From positions 3,757,481 through 3,821,480 of the forward strand of contig NZ_ADVG01000001.1 of NCBI RefSeq assembly GCF_000178855.1: a stretch of DNA of 64,000 nucleotides, read 5' to 3'. Position 1 is the stretch's first letter; every line of letters begins with the position of its first letter. Made by a program: the position numbers and the translations under genes. The DNA comes from Ktedonobacter racemifer DSM 44963 (lineage in GTDB: Bacteria > Chloroflexota > Ktedonobacteria > Ktedonobacterales > Ktedonobacteraceae). Positions 36,483 through 45,111 of this stretch are shown here, in pieces. Under the pieces are notes generated by a model that saw nothing but the letters and a program-made list of their open reading frames with translations, had not been told where the DNA came from and made no database searches.

Positions 36483-36705
36483 GACACAAGAGTGGCTCTT
36501 CCATCGTGTTACGCACAGGGAAGGCCCGGTTGGATTGAGCGCGACTTTGCATTCTTACATGGCAATGTGTCATGCTATTAGTGCTGACCTTCCATGTAGT
36601 CGCAGCCACGTATTAAAAGAGAAGATCACTGGGAGAAGCCCCTCTCCCCAGATGGAGGAGCGCCTTTCGCCCCTCCCTTGCATGCATGAAAATGATAGAT
36701 ACACT

Positions 36706-38220
36706 ATGAAACAGCAACACTCGCTTTCACCAACCGAGCACAATGACTCTGAGTCCGTCACAGCGGGCCCCTCAAGCGCCTCTAACCCGGAGGGCGCGAA
36801 TAAATGGGCGGTCCTCGCAATTGTGGGGGTAGGGGTCTTTATGGCGACCCTCGACTCTTCGATTGTCAATATCAGCCTGCCCGCCATCGCTCAGTACTTC
36901 CATGTTCCGCTCAATGGTGCCGTTGAATGGATTATTATCGCCTACCTGGTCGCGACCGCCGCGATTCTGTTGACTGCTGGCCGCCTGGCGGACATGCTGG
37001 GACGAAAAATAGTTTGGATCATTGGCCTGATCGTCTTTACTCTTGGCTCGACGATCTGTGGTGCCGCGCCCAACCTGACTACGCTCATCATAGCACGCGC
37101 CTTTCAGGGCCTGGGCGGCGCGCTGATTATGGCCGTCAGTCCCGCCCTGCTGACGAGCGCCTTTCCCGCCAGTGAGCGCGGGCGCGCCCTGGGCTTTAAC
37201 GCCGTGACGGTCTCCCTGGGTGTCAGCGTTGGTCCGACCCTGGGCGGCCTGATTACCTCAACCCTGAGCTGGCGCTGGATCTTTTACGTCAATGTGCCTA
37301 TTGGCATCATCGGCATTATCGCGACCCTGCGCATCTTGAAAGAGGCAAATAAGCGTAATCCCGGACGCTTTGATCCGCTAGGAGCGCTTCTACTCGCCAT
37401 CGGCATGGCCTCGCTAACTGGAAGCCTCTCCTTTGGAGGTGAAATTGGCTGGACCTCGCCCTGGATCCTGGCACTCATAGGCATTGGCGTGCTCGCACTC
37501 GCGGCCCTCCCTTTCGTCGAGCAGCGCGTCTCAAGCCCGATTATCGATTTCTCGCTCTTCCGCAACCGCGTCTTCTTGTCGGCCAATCTTAGCCTGGTAC
37601 TTAACTTCCTGGCCCTGTTCGCGGTCAGCTTTATGCTGCCCTTCTACTTTGAGGAGCTGCGCAAATTTCCAACCGAGCTGGCGGGTGTACTCCTGACACC
37701 CCTCCCATTGACCATCGCGGTCATCGCGCCCATCAGTGGCTCGCTTGCCGACCGCTTTGGCTCGCGCTGGCTCGCCGCTACCGGTATGACCATTGCCTGT
37801 CTGGGATTAGTGCTCATCAGCCAGCTCAATACACAGAGCTCAATCTTTGATATCGTCTGGCGCCTGGTCGTGGTCGGTATCGGACAGGCCATCTTCCAGT
37901 CACCCAATAATAGCGCTCTGCTGGGCGCGGCTCCCCGCCATCGCCAGGGTCTCGCGTCGGGCTTCCTGGCCACCGGGCGCACGATGGGACAGAGCTTTAG
38001 TGTCGCTCTCGCCGGCGCCATCTTCGGCGCGCTGGGTGGCTCCGCAGCAGGTCAACTGCTCAGCACAAGCCATCCGCAGGACGCGCAGCTGACGACCCTG
38101 CAACAGACCTTTGTACACAGCTTCCAGTGGACATTTATCATCTGCGCCTGTATCGCCGCGCTCGGTATCTTCGCCTCCCTGGTACGAGGCAAAGAAGATC
38201 GCTCCGCCAAACGCGCGTAG
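36706..38220 (+). CDS. MFS drug exporter, DHA2 (14-TM) type
   Basis: 504 residues from ATG 36706 (ATG 36682 is an in-frame alternative; the long frame back to 36436 runs through a repeat hairpin and is rejected). Motif C region MATLDSSIVNISLPAI, then GRLADMLGRK (motif A), and about 14 membrane segments in the order of EmrB/QacA proton-driven exporters. It ends in a charged tail. The WYL regulator starts 31 bases downstream and may control it. Confidence 0.88.
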   Translation: MKQQHSLSPTEHNDSESVTAGPSSASNPEGANKWAVLAIVGVGVFMATLDSSIVNISLPAIAQYFHVPLNGAVEWIIIAYLVATAAILLTAGRLADMLGRKIVWIIGLIVFTLGSTICGAAPNLTTLIIARAFQGLGGALIMAVSPALLTSAFPASERGRALGFNAVTVSLGVSVGPTLGGLITSTLSWRWIFYVNVPIGIIGIIATLRILKEANKRNPGRFDPLGALLLAIGMASLTGSLSFGGEIGWTSPWILALIGIGVLALAALPFVEQRVSSPIIDFSLFRNRVFLSANLSLVLNFLALFAVSFMLPFYFEELRKFPTELAGVLLTPLPLTIAVIAPISGSLADRFGSRWLAATGMTIACLGLVLISQLNTQSSIFDIVWRLVVVGIGQAIFQSPNNSALLGAAPRHRQGLASGFLATGRTMGQSFSVALAGAIFGALGGSAAGQLLSTSHPQDAQLTTLQQTFVHSFQWTFIICACIAALGIFASLVRGKEDRSAKRA

Positions 38221-38235
38221 AAAGGCGGATGCATA

Positions 38236-38244
38236 TGTTATAAT
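38236..38244 (+). promoter_or_regulatory. Extended -10 of the WYL regulator gene
   Basis: TGTTATAAT, an extended -10, sits so that transcription should start at 38251-38252, on the ATG itself. No ribosome binding site lies between the box and the ATG. The -35 region is weak, as is common with an extended -10. Confidence 0.55.
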
Positions 38245-38251
38245 TCGCCTC

Positions 38252-39202
38252 ATGAATAGAACTGACCGCCTCCTGGCCATCGTCTTAGAGTTACAGGGCA
38301 AGGGCCGCCAACGGGCCGAGGATCTCGCCAGGACCTTCGAGACAAGTAAGCGCACGATTTACCGCGATATTCAGGCACTGTGTGAATCCGGTGTGCCTGT
38401 TGTCTCGATTCCGGGCCTGGGCTACTCGTTGATGGAGGGCTATTTCCTGCCTCCGCTCAGTTTTTCCACCTCGGAGGCGACGATGCTCCTGCTCGGTAGC
38501 GATCTTATAGCGCAATATTTCGATGCGCAGTATCGCGAGGCCGCGCTCGCCGCCGCGCGCAAGATCAGTAGCGTCCTGCCACAGAAGCTACGTGCGGAGG
38601 TAGGTTATCTACAAGACAATATTATTTTTGTGACACCCAATGCCCACGGCTCCCTGGAGGAGCAGGGTAAGCTGCTGCTGCTGCGCCGCGCTATCCTCGA
38701 CCGCCGGCGCGTCAGCTTCACCTATCACCAACGCACAAACCCCGAGAGTGGTCAGAATGTTGTAACGCCACGCGAGGCCGACCCCTACCGCCTGGTCTCG
38801 CTCTACGGTATCTGGAACCTGGTCGCCTACTGCCATCTGCGCCAGGATAGACGCCACTTTCGCCTGGATCGCATGGAAGAGCTACAATTGTGTCCCGACA
38901 CATTTGAACGCCCCGCCGAGCTTGCGGAGCCACCTACCCCTCGTGAGGCTCCACGCTCTATTGTCGTCCGCGTGCTTTTTCCAGCCGAGGTCGCGCGCTG
39001 GCTACGTGAGACGCCCAATTACTATATGACCTCCAGTGAGGAGACCGCTGAAGGCCTGCTCATCACCCTCCACGTGCGTCATGAGCGGGATATCCTGCAA
39101 TGGTTATTGAGCTGGGGTCGCCAGGTACGTGTTCTCGAACCGGCATCCTTGCGCCAGCGCCTCGCGGAAGAAGCACGGGCTATGCTCCGCAACGCCGAGT
39201 AA
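38252..39202 (+). CDS. WYL-domain transcription regulator (DeoR-type HTH)
   Basis: 316 residues from ATG 38252. The N-terminus is a helix-turn-helix (RTDRLLAIVLELQGKGRQRA ... TSKRTIYRDIQAL). A WYL domain follows in the middle (RRRVSFTYHQRT, then READPYRLVSLYGIWNLVAYC and FRLDRMEEL) and a WCX C-terminal part ends it (HVRHERDILQWLLSWG). Such proteins bind a ligand, possibly nucleic acid, with the WYL part. The long upstream frame from 38111 is rejected: it lies in the MFS gene. A hairpin overlaps its stop codon. Confidence 0.88.
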   Translation: MNRTDRLLAIVLELQGKGRQRAEDLARTFETSKRTIYRDIQALCESGVPVVSIPGLGYSLMEGYFLPPLSFSTSEATMLLLGSDLIAQYFDAQYREAALAAARKISSVLPQKLRAEVGYLQDNIIFVTPNAHGSLEEQGKLLLLRRAILDRRRVSFTYHQRTNPESGQNVVTPREADPYRLVSLYGIWNLVAYCHLRQDRRHFRLDRMEELQLCPDTFERPAELAEPPTPREAPRSIVVRVLFPAEVARWLRETPNYYMTSSEETAEGLLITLHVRHERDILQWLLSWGRQVRVLEPASLRQRLAEEARAMLRNAE

Positions 39203-39249
39203 GGTATGGTGGTGATGTGGCTGCGCCACATCACCACCATACCTTACTC
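39197..39249. repeat. Perfect hairpin overlapping the WYL stop codon
   Basis: A 24-bp stem (39197-39220 with 39226-39249) with a 5-base loop CTGCG. The 5' arm contains the stop codon and the G/T-rich AAGGTATGGTGGTGATGTGG seen in the repeat family. No border motif is seen. Confidence 0.8.
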
Positions 39250-39376
39250 ACAAATGGTATCTTTTATCCTTACAAAAGATTGACAAAAAGCAATACAAAA
39301 CAATATTATATACTTATACTCCCTTTCCTATTCTACATCAATACATCTCTCTCTTCATGCCAGGAAGGGTAGCAAT

Positions 39377-40579
39377 ATGGGTATTTCGGTCTTAAATATG
39401 GTGTTTGTGTTGCTTTTCTTCTTGCTAGGCCTGTATTTTGTGTTCTTCCTCTCGCTCTACTATCTCGCGAAACGCCGCCATACCGCCGCGCTTATTGCCC
39501 TGGCATCCTGGCTCCTGCACCTGCCATTCTTTCGCTCACAGCTCTATGGTATGCGCGCCCGGGCCTATGGGCAGCAGGGGGATTGTCGCCTCGCGATCCT
39601 GGACCTGGATCACGTCCTTGAAGGCCATCCCCATCTCGCCTGGGCCTACTATGAGCGGGGCGCGCAGTACGCAACACTCAAAGATCACGGAGAAGCCATC
39701 GAGGACTTTAGCGAGGCACTCGACCTGCATCCGCGCCTGGTGCCGGCTTATTACGCGCGTGGGCTTGTCTATAGCACTGTGCGCGAGGAAGAGAACGCCT
39801 TAAATGATTTCGGCGCCGCTCTCGCACTCAATCCACGCGTGACGGCCATCTACTTTCACCGGGCGCTGCTCCACCTGCGCAGTCGCGACTATAAGCTAGC
39901 GCTCCAGGATATCGATATGCTGATTCGCCTGCAACCCGACGAAGCCTCAACGTATAAATATCAAGGAATCTTCTACTACCAGCTAAAAGATTTTGAGCAG
40001 GCCCTCTCCTGCTTTAACTACGCGCTCCAGCTCGATCCAGGCGATGCCACAACCAGCCATCAGCGCGCCCTGGTACATATGGCACTGCACCAGTTGCCAC
40101 AGGCGCAGAACGATCTAAGCCAGGCGCTCGCACGCGATTCACTGAGCCTCTGCTTTCACTATTCGCTAGCAGCCCTTCAGTTCTGCCTTGAGCTACCTGC
40201 ACTTGATACCGAGGCCATGGCCGACCACCTGGAGCAGATCGCCACCCTCAACTCAGCTCCGGAACTCTCGCTTCTCTGCTGCGCAATCGCCCTCTATCTG
40301 CGCAAGCAACCAGCGGAGGCACTCGCGTCCCTCCAACAGGCGCTAGTTCTCGACCCCAATAACAGCAATATTCATCTCTGGCTCTGCATTGTCTACGCCT
40401 CTCTCCAGCACGACCAGGAGGCACGCTCGGCACTGGATATTGCCCTGGAAAGCTCTCTGCCCCTGATACTCTTTACCCCTCTTCAACTTGTCGCGCCCCT
40501 GAACCCAGGCTTTTACCAGCAGGATGTGCTCCCCATCCTCTCCTCTCTCCCCTCGCTACCAGCTCCCACTACCAATTAA
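39377..40579 (+). CDS. Membrane-anchored TPR protein
   Basis: 400 residues. A hydrophobic N-terminus (about 5-32) anchors it. From about residue 55 it is built of TPR repeats (RAYGQQGDCRLAILDLDHVL, then YYERGAQYATLKDHGEAIED and so on, about eight). TPRs mediate protein contacts; the partner is unknown. GGAAGGG precedes the ATG. The next TPR gene lies 141 bases downstream and the two are similar in layout. Confidence 0.82.
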   Translation: MGISVLNMVFVLLFFLLGLYFVFFLSLYYLAKRRHTAALIALASWLLHLPFFRSQLYGMRARAYGQQGDCRLAILDLDHVLEGHPHLAWAYYERGAQYATLKDHGEAIEDFSEALDLHPRLVPAYYARGLVYSTVREEENALNDFGAALALNPRVTAIYFHRALLHLRSRDYKLALQDIDMLIRLQPDEASTYKYQGIFYYQLKDFEQALSCFNYALQLDPGDATTSHQRALVHMALHQLPQAQNDLSQALARDSLSLCFHYSLAALQFCLELPALDTEAMADHLEQIATLNSAPELSLLCCAIALYLRKQPAEALASLQQALVLDPNNSNIHLWLCIVYASLQHDQEARSALDIALESSLPLILFTPLQLVAPLNPGFYQQDVLPILSSLPSLPAPTTN

Positions 40580-40720
40580 ATGCAAACACGCCAATATTAA
40601 AAATGCATAAAATAAATATCAATATCTTCACACAATAACGATATAAGGCAACAGAGATTGACATCAGGCACACAATCACCTATGATAAAACTTAAGCATT
40701 ACCGCATGAGGTAGGTTCTG

Positions 40721-42268
40721 ATGGACTCAGACAACACGCTTGAGTACCAGAAACGCGGAACAGTATACGCGCTGGCTGGCGATTATCAAAGCGCCCTAAC
40801 CGAATTTACGCAGGCCATCAAGCTTCAACCCTCTGAGGCGGCGAACTATCATAGTCGCGCGCTCATCTATCGTGGTCTCAACGATCCCCAACATGCCCTG
40901 GCTGATCTTACTCAGGCTATCTCACTGCAACCAGAGTATGCCTCAGCCTACTATCAACGTGGGCTAACCTACTATGTATTAAAGGATTATCACAAGGCAA
41001 TCCATGATTTTAGCATGGTCCTCTCGTTTGAGCACAACGATTTACAGGCATTGCTCGGGCGCGCGATTAGCTACTATGCCTTAGAAGCCTTTCCCCAGGC
41101 TATTCTCAACCTGGATCGCGCCATCGCCTTTGATCCCGAGGAGGCGGGACGCCTGGGAGCCTACTCCAATCGCGCCCAGGCGCATGCAGCCCAACAACAA
41201 TACAATGAGGCGCTGGAAAACTTTCAAAGGGCCCTGCATTTCGCCCCAGATGATGTACTCCTGCTCAATCGTATTGGCGCAACCTACACCGATAGTGGTC
41301 ATCCTGAGCAGGCCTTTCCCTATTACGATCGCGCCCTGAAGCTCTCCACGTCTACGCCCTTTACCTACAATAATCGCGGCGAAGCCTATCGCCTACAGCA
41401 ATGTTACCAGGAGGCTATTGCGGACTTCAACCGCGCCCTGGCCTTAGATCCAACCCTGGCCACAGTCTACTATAATCGTGGGCTAACCCTGGCCGCGCTC
41501 AATGAGCATACGCGTGCCCTGCAAGACTTCCAGCACGCCTTAGAACTTAATCCTGATCTCGATATTGTGTACGCCGACCGGGCGGCATCGTATGCCGCCC
41601 TGGGCATGTATAACGAGGCATTACAGGACTTCCAGCGCAGCATAACGCATGATGAGGAAAATGTGCTCGCCATCTTCCAGCGCGGCACAACCTATCTACG
41701 CCTCAATGAGGCTCACAAGGCCTTGCAAGATTTTAATTACGTCCTCGCCCATGAGCCAAATTTAGCCCGCGCATACGCTCAGCGGGCCGAGGCACACCTG
41801 CGCCTGGGCAACCTGGTGCAGGCACGCGTAGACTATCGCCAGAGCTGGGAACTGGATAGCACGCACATTGAACCCGCCTGGATGGGAGCCTGGCTCGATA
41901 TGTGCCTGGATGACTACCCTGGAGCGATTTCACCCGAAACGCTGGAGGAGATCGCCAGCCGCAATCCAGCCGATTATCATGCCTGCCTGTGCCGCGCCGT
42001 GGCCCACCTGCTACGAGAGCAACCCGAACGCGCGCTCAGCGAACTGGCAGGAGCCTATAATCTCGATAGTCAGCACTGGGGCGCGCTTTTCTGGTTCACC
42101 ATGGCCTGGGGAGCGATGCACCTGGATGAGGAGGCCTTCTCCGCGTTAGATCACGCAATCCTTGATGCCCGCCTCCCTCTGCCACTCCTCGCTCCCCTGC
42201 GCTGGTTCCGCTACTCACGCCCCGAGTTCTATAACGGGCGCCTCTTACCCCTGCTCAAGCAGTGGTAA
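40721..42268 (+). CDS. TPR-repeat protein
   Basis: 515 residues, almost wholly of TPR repeats from the start (YQKRGTVYALAGDYQSALTE, YHSRALIYRGLNDPQHALAD and about ten more). No membrane segment, no signal, no enzyme motif. Probably a cytoplasmic scaffold, perhaps working with the anchored TPR protein upstream. Confidence 0.82.
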   Translation: MDSDNTLEYQKRGTVYALAGDYQSALTEFTQAIKLQPSEAANYHSRALIYRGLNDPQHALADLTQAISLQPEYASAYYQRGLTYYVLKDYHKAIHDFSMVLSFEHNDLQALLGRAISYYALEAFPQAILNLDRAIAFDPEEAGRLGAYSNRAQAHAAQQQYNEALENFQRALHFAPDDVLLLNRIGATYTDSGHPEQAFPYYDRALKLSTSTPFTYNNRGEAYRLQQCYQEAIADFNRALALDPTLATVYYNRGLTLAALNEHTRALQDFQHALELNPDLDIVYADRAASYAALGMYNEALQDFQRSITHDEENVLAIFQRGTTYLRLNEAHKALQDFNYVLAHEPNLARAYAQRAEAHLRLGNLVQARVDYRQSWELDSTHIEPAWMGAWLDMCLDDYPGAISPETLEEIASRNPADYHACLCRAVAHLLREQPERALSELAGAYNLDSQHWGALFWFTMAWGAMHLDEEAFSALDHAILDARLPLPLLAPLRWFRYSRPEFYNGRLLPLLKQW

Positions 42269-42362
42269 ATTTTGCACTTAGCAAAAACATACCCCTTGAC
42301 TTATTCTCTTTCTCTACTCTAACATGAATATGTATTCAAATTCATGGAGGAGAAAGAATATT

Positions 42363-43313
42363 ATGGTTGCTTCACTGCATACGAATGGCGAGGTATCTCT
42401 ACCACAAGGTGTTGTACGGTATCGGGATGAGGGGAAAGGGCCGACGCTTGTCTTCATTCATGGCTTACTGGTCAATAGTGCTCTCTGGCGCGATGTAATT
42501 GCTGCTCTTTCGGGCCAGTTTCGTTGTATTGCTCTGGATTTGCCTTTTGGAGCACAGACGGTTCCCCTACATGCTGATGCTGATCTTAGTCCATCAGGAA
42601 TTGCTCAACTCATCGCAGATTTCTTAGTAGCATTAGATTTACACGATGTCACGCTCGTCGGAAATGATACTGGTGGCGCCATGTGTCAGTTGACGATTGT
42701 AAATCATCCTGAGCGTATCACGCGGCTGATTTTGACGAACTGCGATGCCTTTGAGGATTTTTTTCCACCACTTCTTAAGCCTTTTGCTTCTGGAGCGCGG
42801 CTCTTCGGAACCCGTTTCGCGGACTTTCTCACATGGGCGTTGCAGACGAAACGCGCGCAACGGGTTCTTATGGCGACTGTTTCTCTTCGGCGCGCAGATG
42901 ATGCGACGCTTGACGCCTATTTTTCGGCTCTCCGGAGTGGAAATAGAGAGATCAGGCGCGACTTCATCCAGTTCCTAAAGCAGGTCTCGAACCGTTATAC
43001 AATAGAAGCCGCGAAATTTTTTCAGCATTTCCAGCATCCTGTGTTGATTCTATGGGGCAAGAACGATCTTTTCTTCTCGGCACGCAACGCCAGACGGCTT
43101 CAACAGGCATTTCCTCATGCCTGGCTGGAATTTGTCTCGCAATCACGTGCGTTTGTACCAGAAGATCAACCTGTTCTCCTTGCTCAAAAAATTGTTGAAT
43201 TTGTAGGTGAGTCAAGTGCTTTCGGATCCAACAGGGAAGAACGAGGCGAATCTGCGTCCGAATTTGTTGACGGGTCAGCAGTTTCCACCACGCCCACAAC
43301 AAACAAGGAGTAA
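42363..43313 (+). CDS. Alpha/beta hydrolase with Asp nucleophile position
   Basis: 316 residues from ATG 42363, preceded by GGAGGAGAAAG. LVFIHGLLVNSALWRDV is the oxyanion loop region. The elbow reads VGNDTGGA, so the nucleophile position is Asp, as in haloalkane dehalogenases and epoxide hydrolases. ILWGKNDLFF carries the acid. The place of the catalytic histidine reads SRAFVPEDQP with no His, so catalysis by the normal triad is doubtful. The last 107 bases overlap the TetR gene in another frame. Confidence 0.82.
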   Translation: MVASLHTNGEVSLPQGVVRYRDEGKGPTLVFIHGLLVNSALWRDVIAALSGQFRCIALDLPFGAQTVPLHADADLSPSGIAQLIADFLVALDLHDVTLVGNDTGGAMCQLTIVNHPERITRLILTNCDAFEDFFPPLLKPFASGARLFGTRFADFLTWALQTKRAQRVLMATVSLRRADDATLDAYFSALRSGNREIRRDFIQFLKQVSNRYTIEAAKFFQHFQHPVLILWGKNDLFFSARNARRLQQAFPHAWLEFVSQSRAFVPEDQPVLLAQKIVEFVGESSAFGSNREERGESASEFVDGSAVSTTPTTNKE

Positions 43314-43878
43314 GCAAAAACGAGATGCGTTGTTGCAGGCAACTCTGAGTCTCTTCGCGGAACGAGGATATGAAGCCACAACCATTGAAGAGATTGCCCA
43401 TCAAGCAGGAGTAGCTGTAGGAGGCTTCTATCAACACTTTGCCTCCAAGCAGCAACTCCTCCTTGTGCTTATGGACAGCTTTCTGAATGGGGTAGAAGAT
43501 CTTTCCCAGCAGTGTACAGCAGACAATACCCTTGAGGCCCGTAGTGCTATTAAACAGGCTGTTCGTCAGAGGCTGCTCATTGACTGGGCCTATGTTGGAG
43601 CATATCGAGCATGGCGAGAGGCGACAGCGCTCAATGGAGAATTGCGGGCACTGCATGCACAGCTTGAACAGTGGACAGCGCAACAAATCGAGCATATGCT
43701 ACATACGTTGCTTCAAACTCCAGGAGCGAGAAAGGACGTAGATGTCACGGCACTTGCCTGGGTTGTAAGTTTGTTGTTCTGGCGACTGGCAGAAGTTCCA
43801 CTCCAAGAGCCTGATACCGTCGTCTCCACAATTACATATATGCTCTATCATGCTTTGTTTATTGATGGAGCAACCTGA
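43207..43878 (+). CDS. TetR/AcrR-family regulator
   Basis: 223 residues from a GTG at 43207, inside the hydrolase gene. The DNA-binding domain is clear: KRDALLQATLSLFAERGYEA, TTIEEIAHQAGVAVGGFYQHFASK. The ligand-binding part has no telling motif. The start is uncertain: no strong ribosome binding site, and a later TTG at 43267 would still keep the whole HTH. Overlap with the hydrolase gene suggests the pair is co-expressed and that the regulator controls it. Confidence 0.85.
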   Translation: MSQVLSDPTGKNEANLRPNLLTGQQFPPRPQQTRSKQKRDALLQATLSLFAERGYEATTIEEIAHQAGVAVGGFYQHFASKQQLLLVLMDSFLNGVEDLSQQCTADNTLEARSAIKQAVRQRLLIDWAYVGAYRAWREATALNGELRALHAQLEQWTAQQIEHMLHTLLQTPGARKDVDVTALAWVVSLLFWRLAEVPLQEPDTVVSTITYMLYHALFIDGAT

Positions 43879-43932
43879 TTATTTCACAGCATTGAAGCCC
43901 GTTCAGGGCTATTTTATTCTCTTGTGCTTCTT

Positions 43933-44037
43933 GCCTCGGCTCGCTACGCGAGCCGAGGGGAAGGGGATGTGGGTGCAAAACGGCTATGCCGTTTTGCACC
44001 CACATCCCCTTCCCCGAGCGCCGCAGGCGCGAAGGAC
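43933..44037. repeat. Border-plus-hairpin repeat, copy F
   Basis: An 11-bp hairpin (43933-43943 with 43947-43957) is followed by a perfect 28-bp stem (43957-43984 with 43988-44015) with loop TAT, then the border GAGCGCCGCAGGCGCGAAGG at 44016-44035. The main 5' arm starts GGGGAAGGGGATGTGGGTG. Stem and loop lengths equal those of the copy at 16237. Confidence 0.85.
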
Positions 44038-44145
44038 TCTCAACCTCCATATGGATAAGAATTAAGCTGTACCCTTCCGGGGGCCTCAGTTCGGTGATAA
44101 ACGCGGCACGCATTGAGGTGTCGATGCACAACTCCTTGTCGGCAG

Positions 44146-44958
44146 CTAAGGCAGGCTAGGACTGGTCTCACTTGACAAACTCATCTGGTCGGCCAGGAAC
44201 TCCTCCCAGGTCCGGGTACCGTCGGCGTGGTCGGGAGTCAGGTTGGCGCCAGCCCGATGTGCGCGGGCAGCCTGACCCGGCAGCCAGATCGGCATGATCA
44301 GCCGACGTTGGTGATTGGCGTGCAGGTACCTGCGTATTAGATCGGCCATTGTGTATACCTGTGGCCCACCGAGATCGGGCACCAGGCCAGCGGGCTCACC
44401 CAGCGTGAGCTGCACAAGCCGAGATGCCACATCGTCGGCGTCGACGGGTTGGTACCGGAAGCCCGCGAAAACCGGTACGACGGGCAGCTTTGCCATGGCC
44501 TGTGCGACCGTGAGAAGCAAGTCGTGGAACTGGGTGGCCCGCAGGATTGTCCAGGGTATGCCGGAGTCGATCACGAGGTGCTCAGCGGCCCGCTTGGACG
44601 CGAAATAGCCGAACATGGCGCGGTCGACGCCACTTTTGACTGGGACCCGGTCGGCACCGACGACCGAGATATACACCAGGTGCCGCACCCCAGACCCCGA
44701 CGCGGCTCTGACCAGGTTCAGGGCTTTCTCCTCGTCGCCCTTAGCGCTGCCCGCGCAGTGCACGATGATCTCGACCCCCTCCACCGCGGCTTCGACCCCC
44801 TCGCCCGTGGCCAGGTCACCAATCACGAACTCGATCCCCTCCACGGCCTCGCGGCTGCTCCTGCTTAACACCCGTACCTTGCAGCCGGCGTCCTGTAGTC
44901 GGGGGATGAGGTGGCGACCGAGCGTACCGGTGCCGCCTGTGACCAGAATATGTTGCAT
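44146..44958 (-). CDS. NAD(P)-binding SDR/NmrA-like protein
   Basis: 270 residues from ATG 44958, with AGGAA upstream; the longer frame to 45150 crosses the sigma factor promoter region and is rejected. ILVTGGTGTLGRHLIPRL is the dinucleotide-binding glycine motif, then VIGDLATGEG and YISVVGADRV. It belongs to the atypical SDR/NmrA group. The coding region is richer in G and C than its neighbours, so recent transfer is possible. An ECF41-type promoter lies in front and the sigma gene is divergent. NAD-dependent epimerase-type proteins are known partners of ECF41 sigma factors, so this is the likely target. Confidence 0.88.
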   Translation of the reverse strand: MQHILVTGGTGTLGRHLIPRLQDAGCKVRVLSRSSREAVEGIEFVIGDLATGEGVEAAVEGVEIIVHCAGSAKGDEEKALNLVRAASGSGVRHLVYISVVGADRVPVKSGVDRAMFGYFASKRAAEHLVIDSGIPWTILRATQFHDLLLTVAQAMAKLPVVPVFAGFRYQPVDADDVASRLVQLTLGEPAGLVPDLGGPQVYTMADLIRRYLHANHQRRLIMPIWLPGQAARAHRAGANLTPDHADGTRTWEEFLADQMSLSSETSPSLP

Positions 44959-45019
44959 GTCTTTATTTCCTCGCTTGGTTTCTCTGTACTTTGAATATCT
45001 CTCAGAGACTCGTACAGGA

Positions 45020-45046
45020 GACGAGAGAGCACGGGCAGATGTGACA
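45020..45046 (-). promoter_or_regulatory. ECF41-type promoter of the SDR gene
   Basis: On the minus strand TGTCACA (45046-45040) and CGTC (45023-45020) are separated by exactly 16 bases. This equals the promoter consensus I know for group-41 ECF sigma factors. Transcription would start near 45013, about 55 bases ahead of the SDR ATG. The sigma gene itself is the divergent neighbour. Confidence 0.8.
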
Positions 45047-45054
45047 CCCCTCGT

Positions 45055-45084
45055 TTGTTCTCTGTCCTGATATAGGCTTATAAT
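45055..45084 (+). promoter_or_regulatory. Possible sigma-70 promoter of the ECF gene
   Basis: TATAAT at 45079-45084 with a moderate TTGTTC at 45055-45060, spacer 18. It would start the sigma factor transcript near 45091, with GAAGGAG and the ATG at 45112 downstream. Confidence 0.45.
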
Positions 45085-45111
45085 ACGAGGGGAGAAGGAG
45101 AAATGTGAGCG

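Noticed and set aside
36436..36705. Long N-terminal extension of the MFS protein
   Set aside because: It would be translated through a repeat hairpin and adds 90 residues not found in this family.
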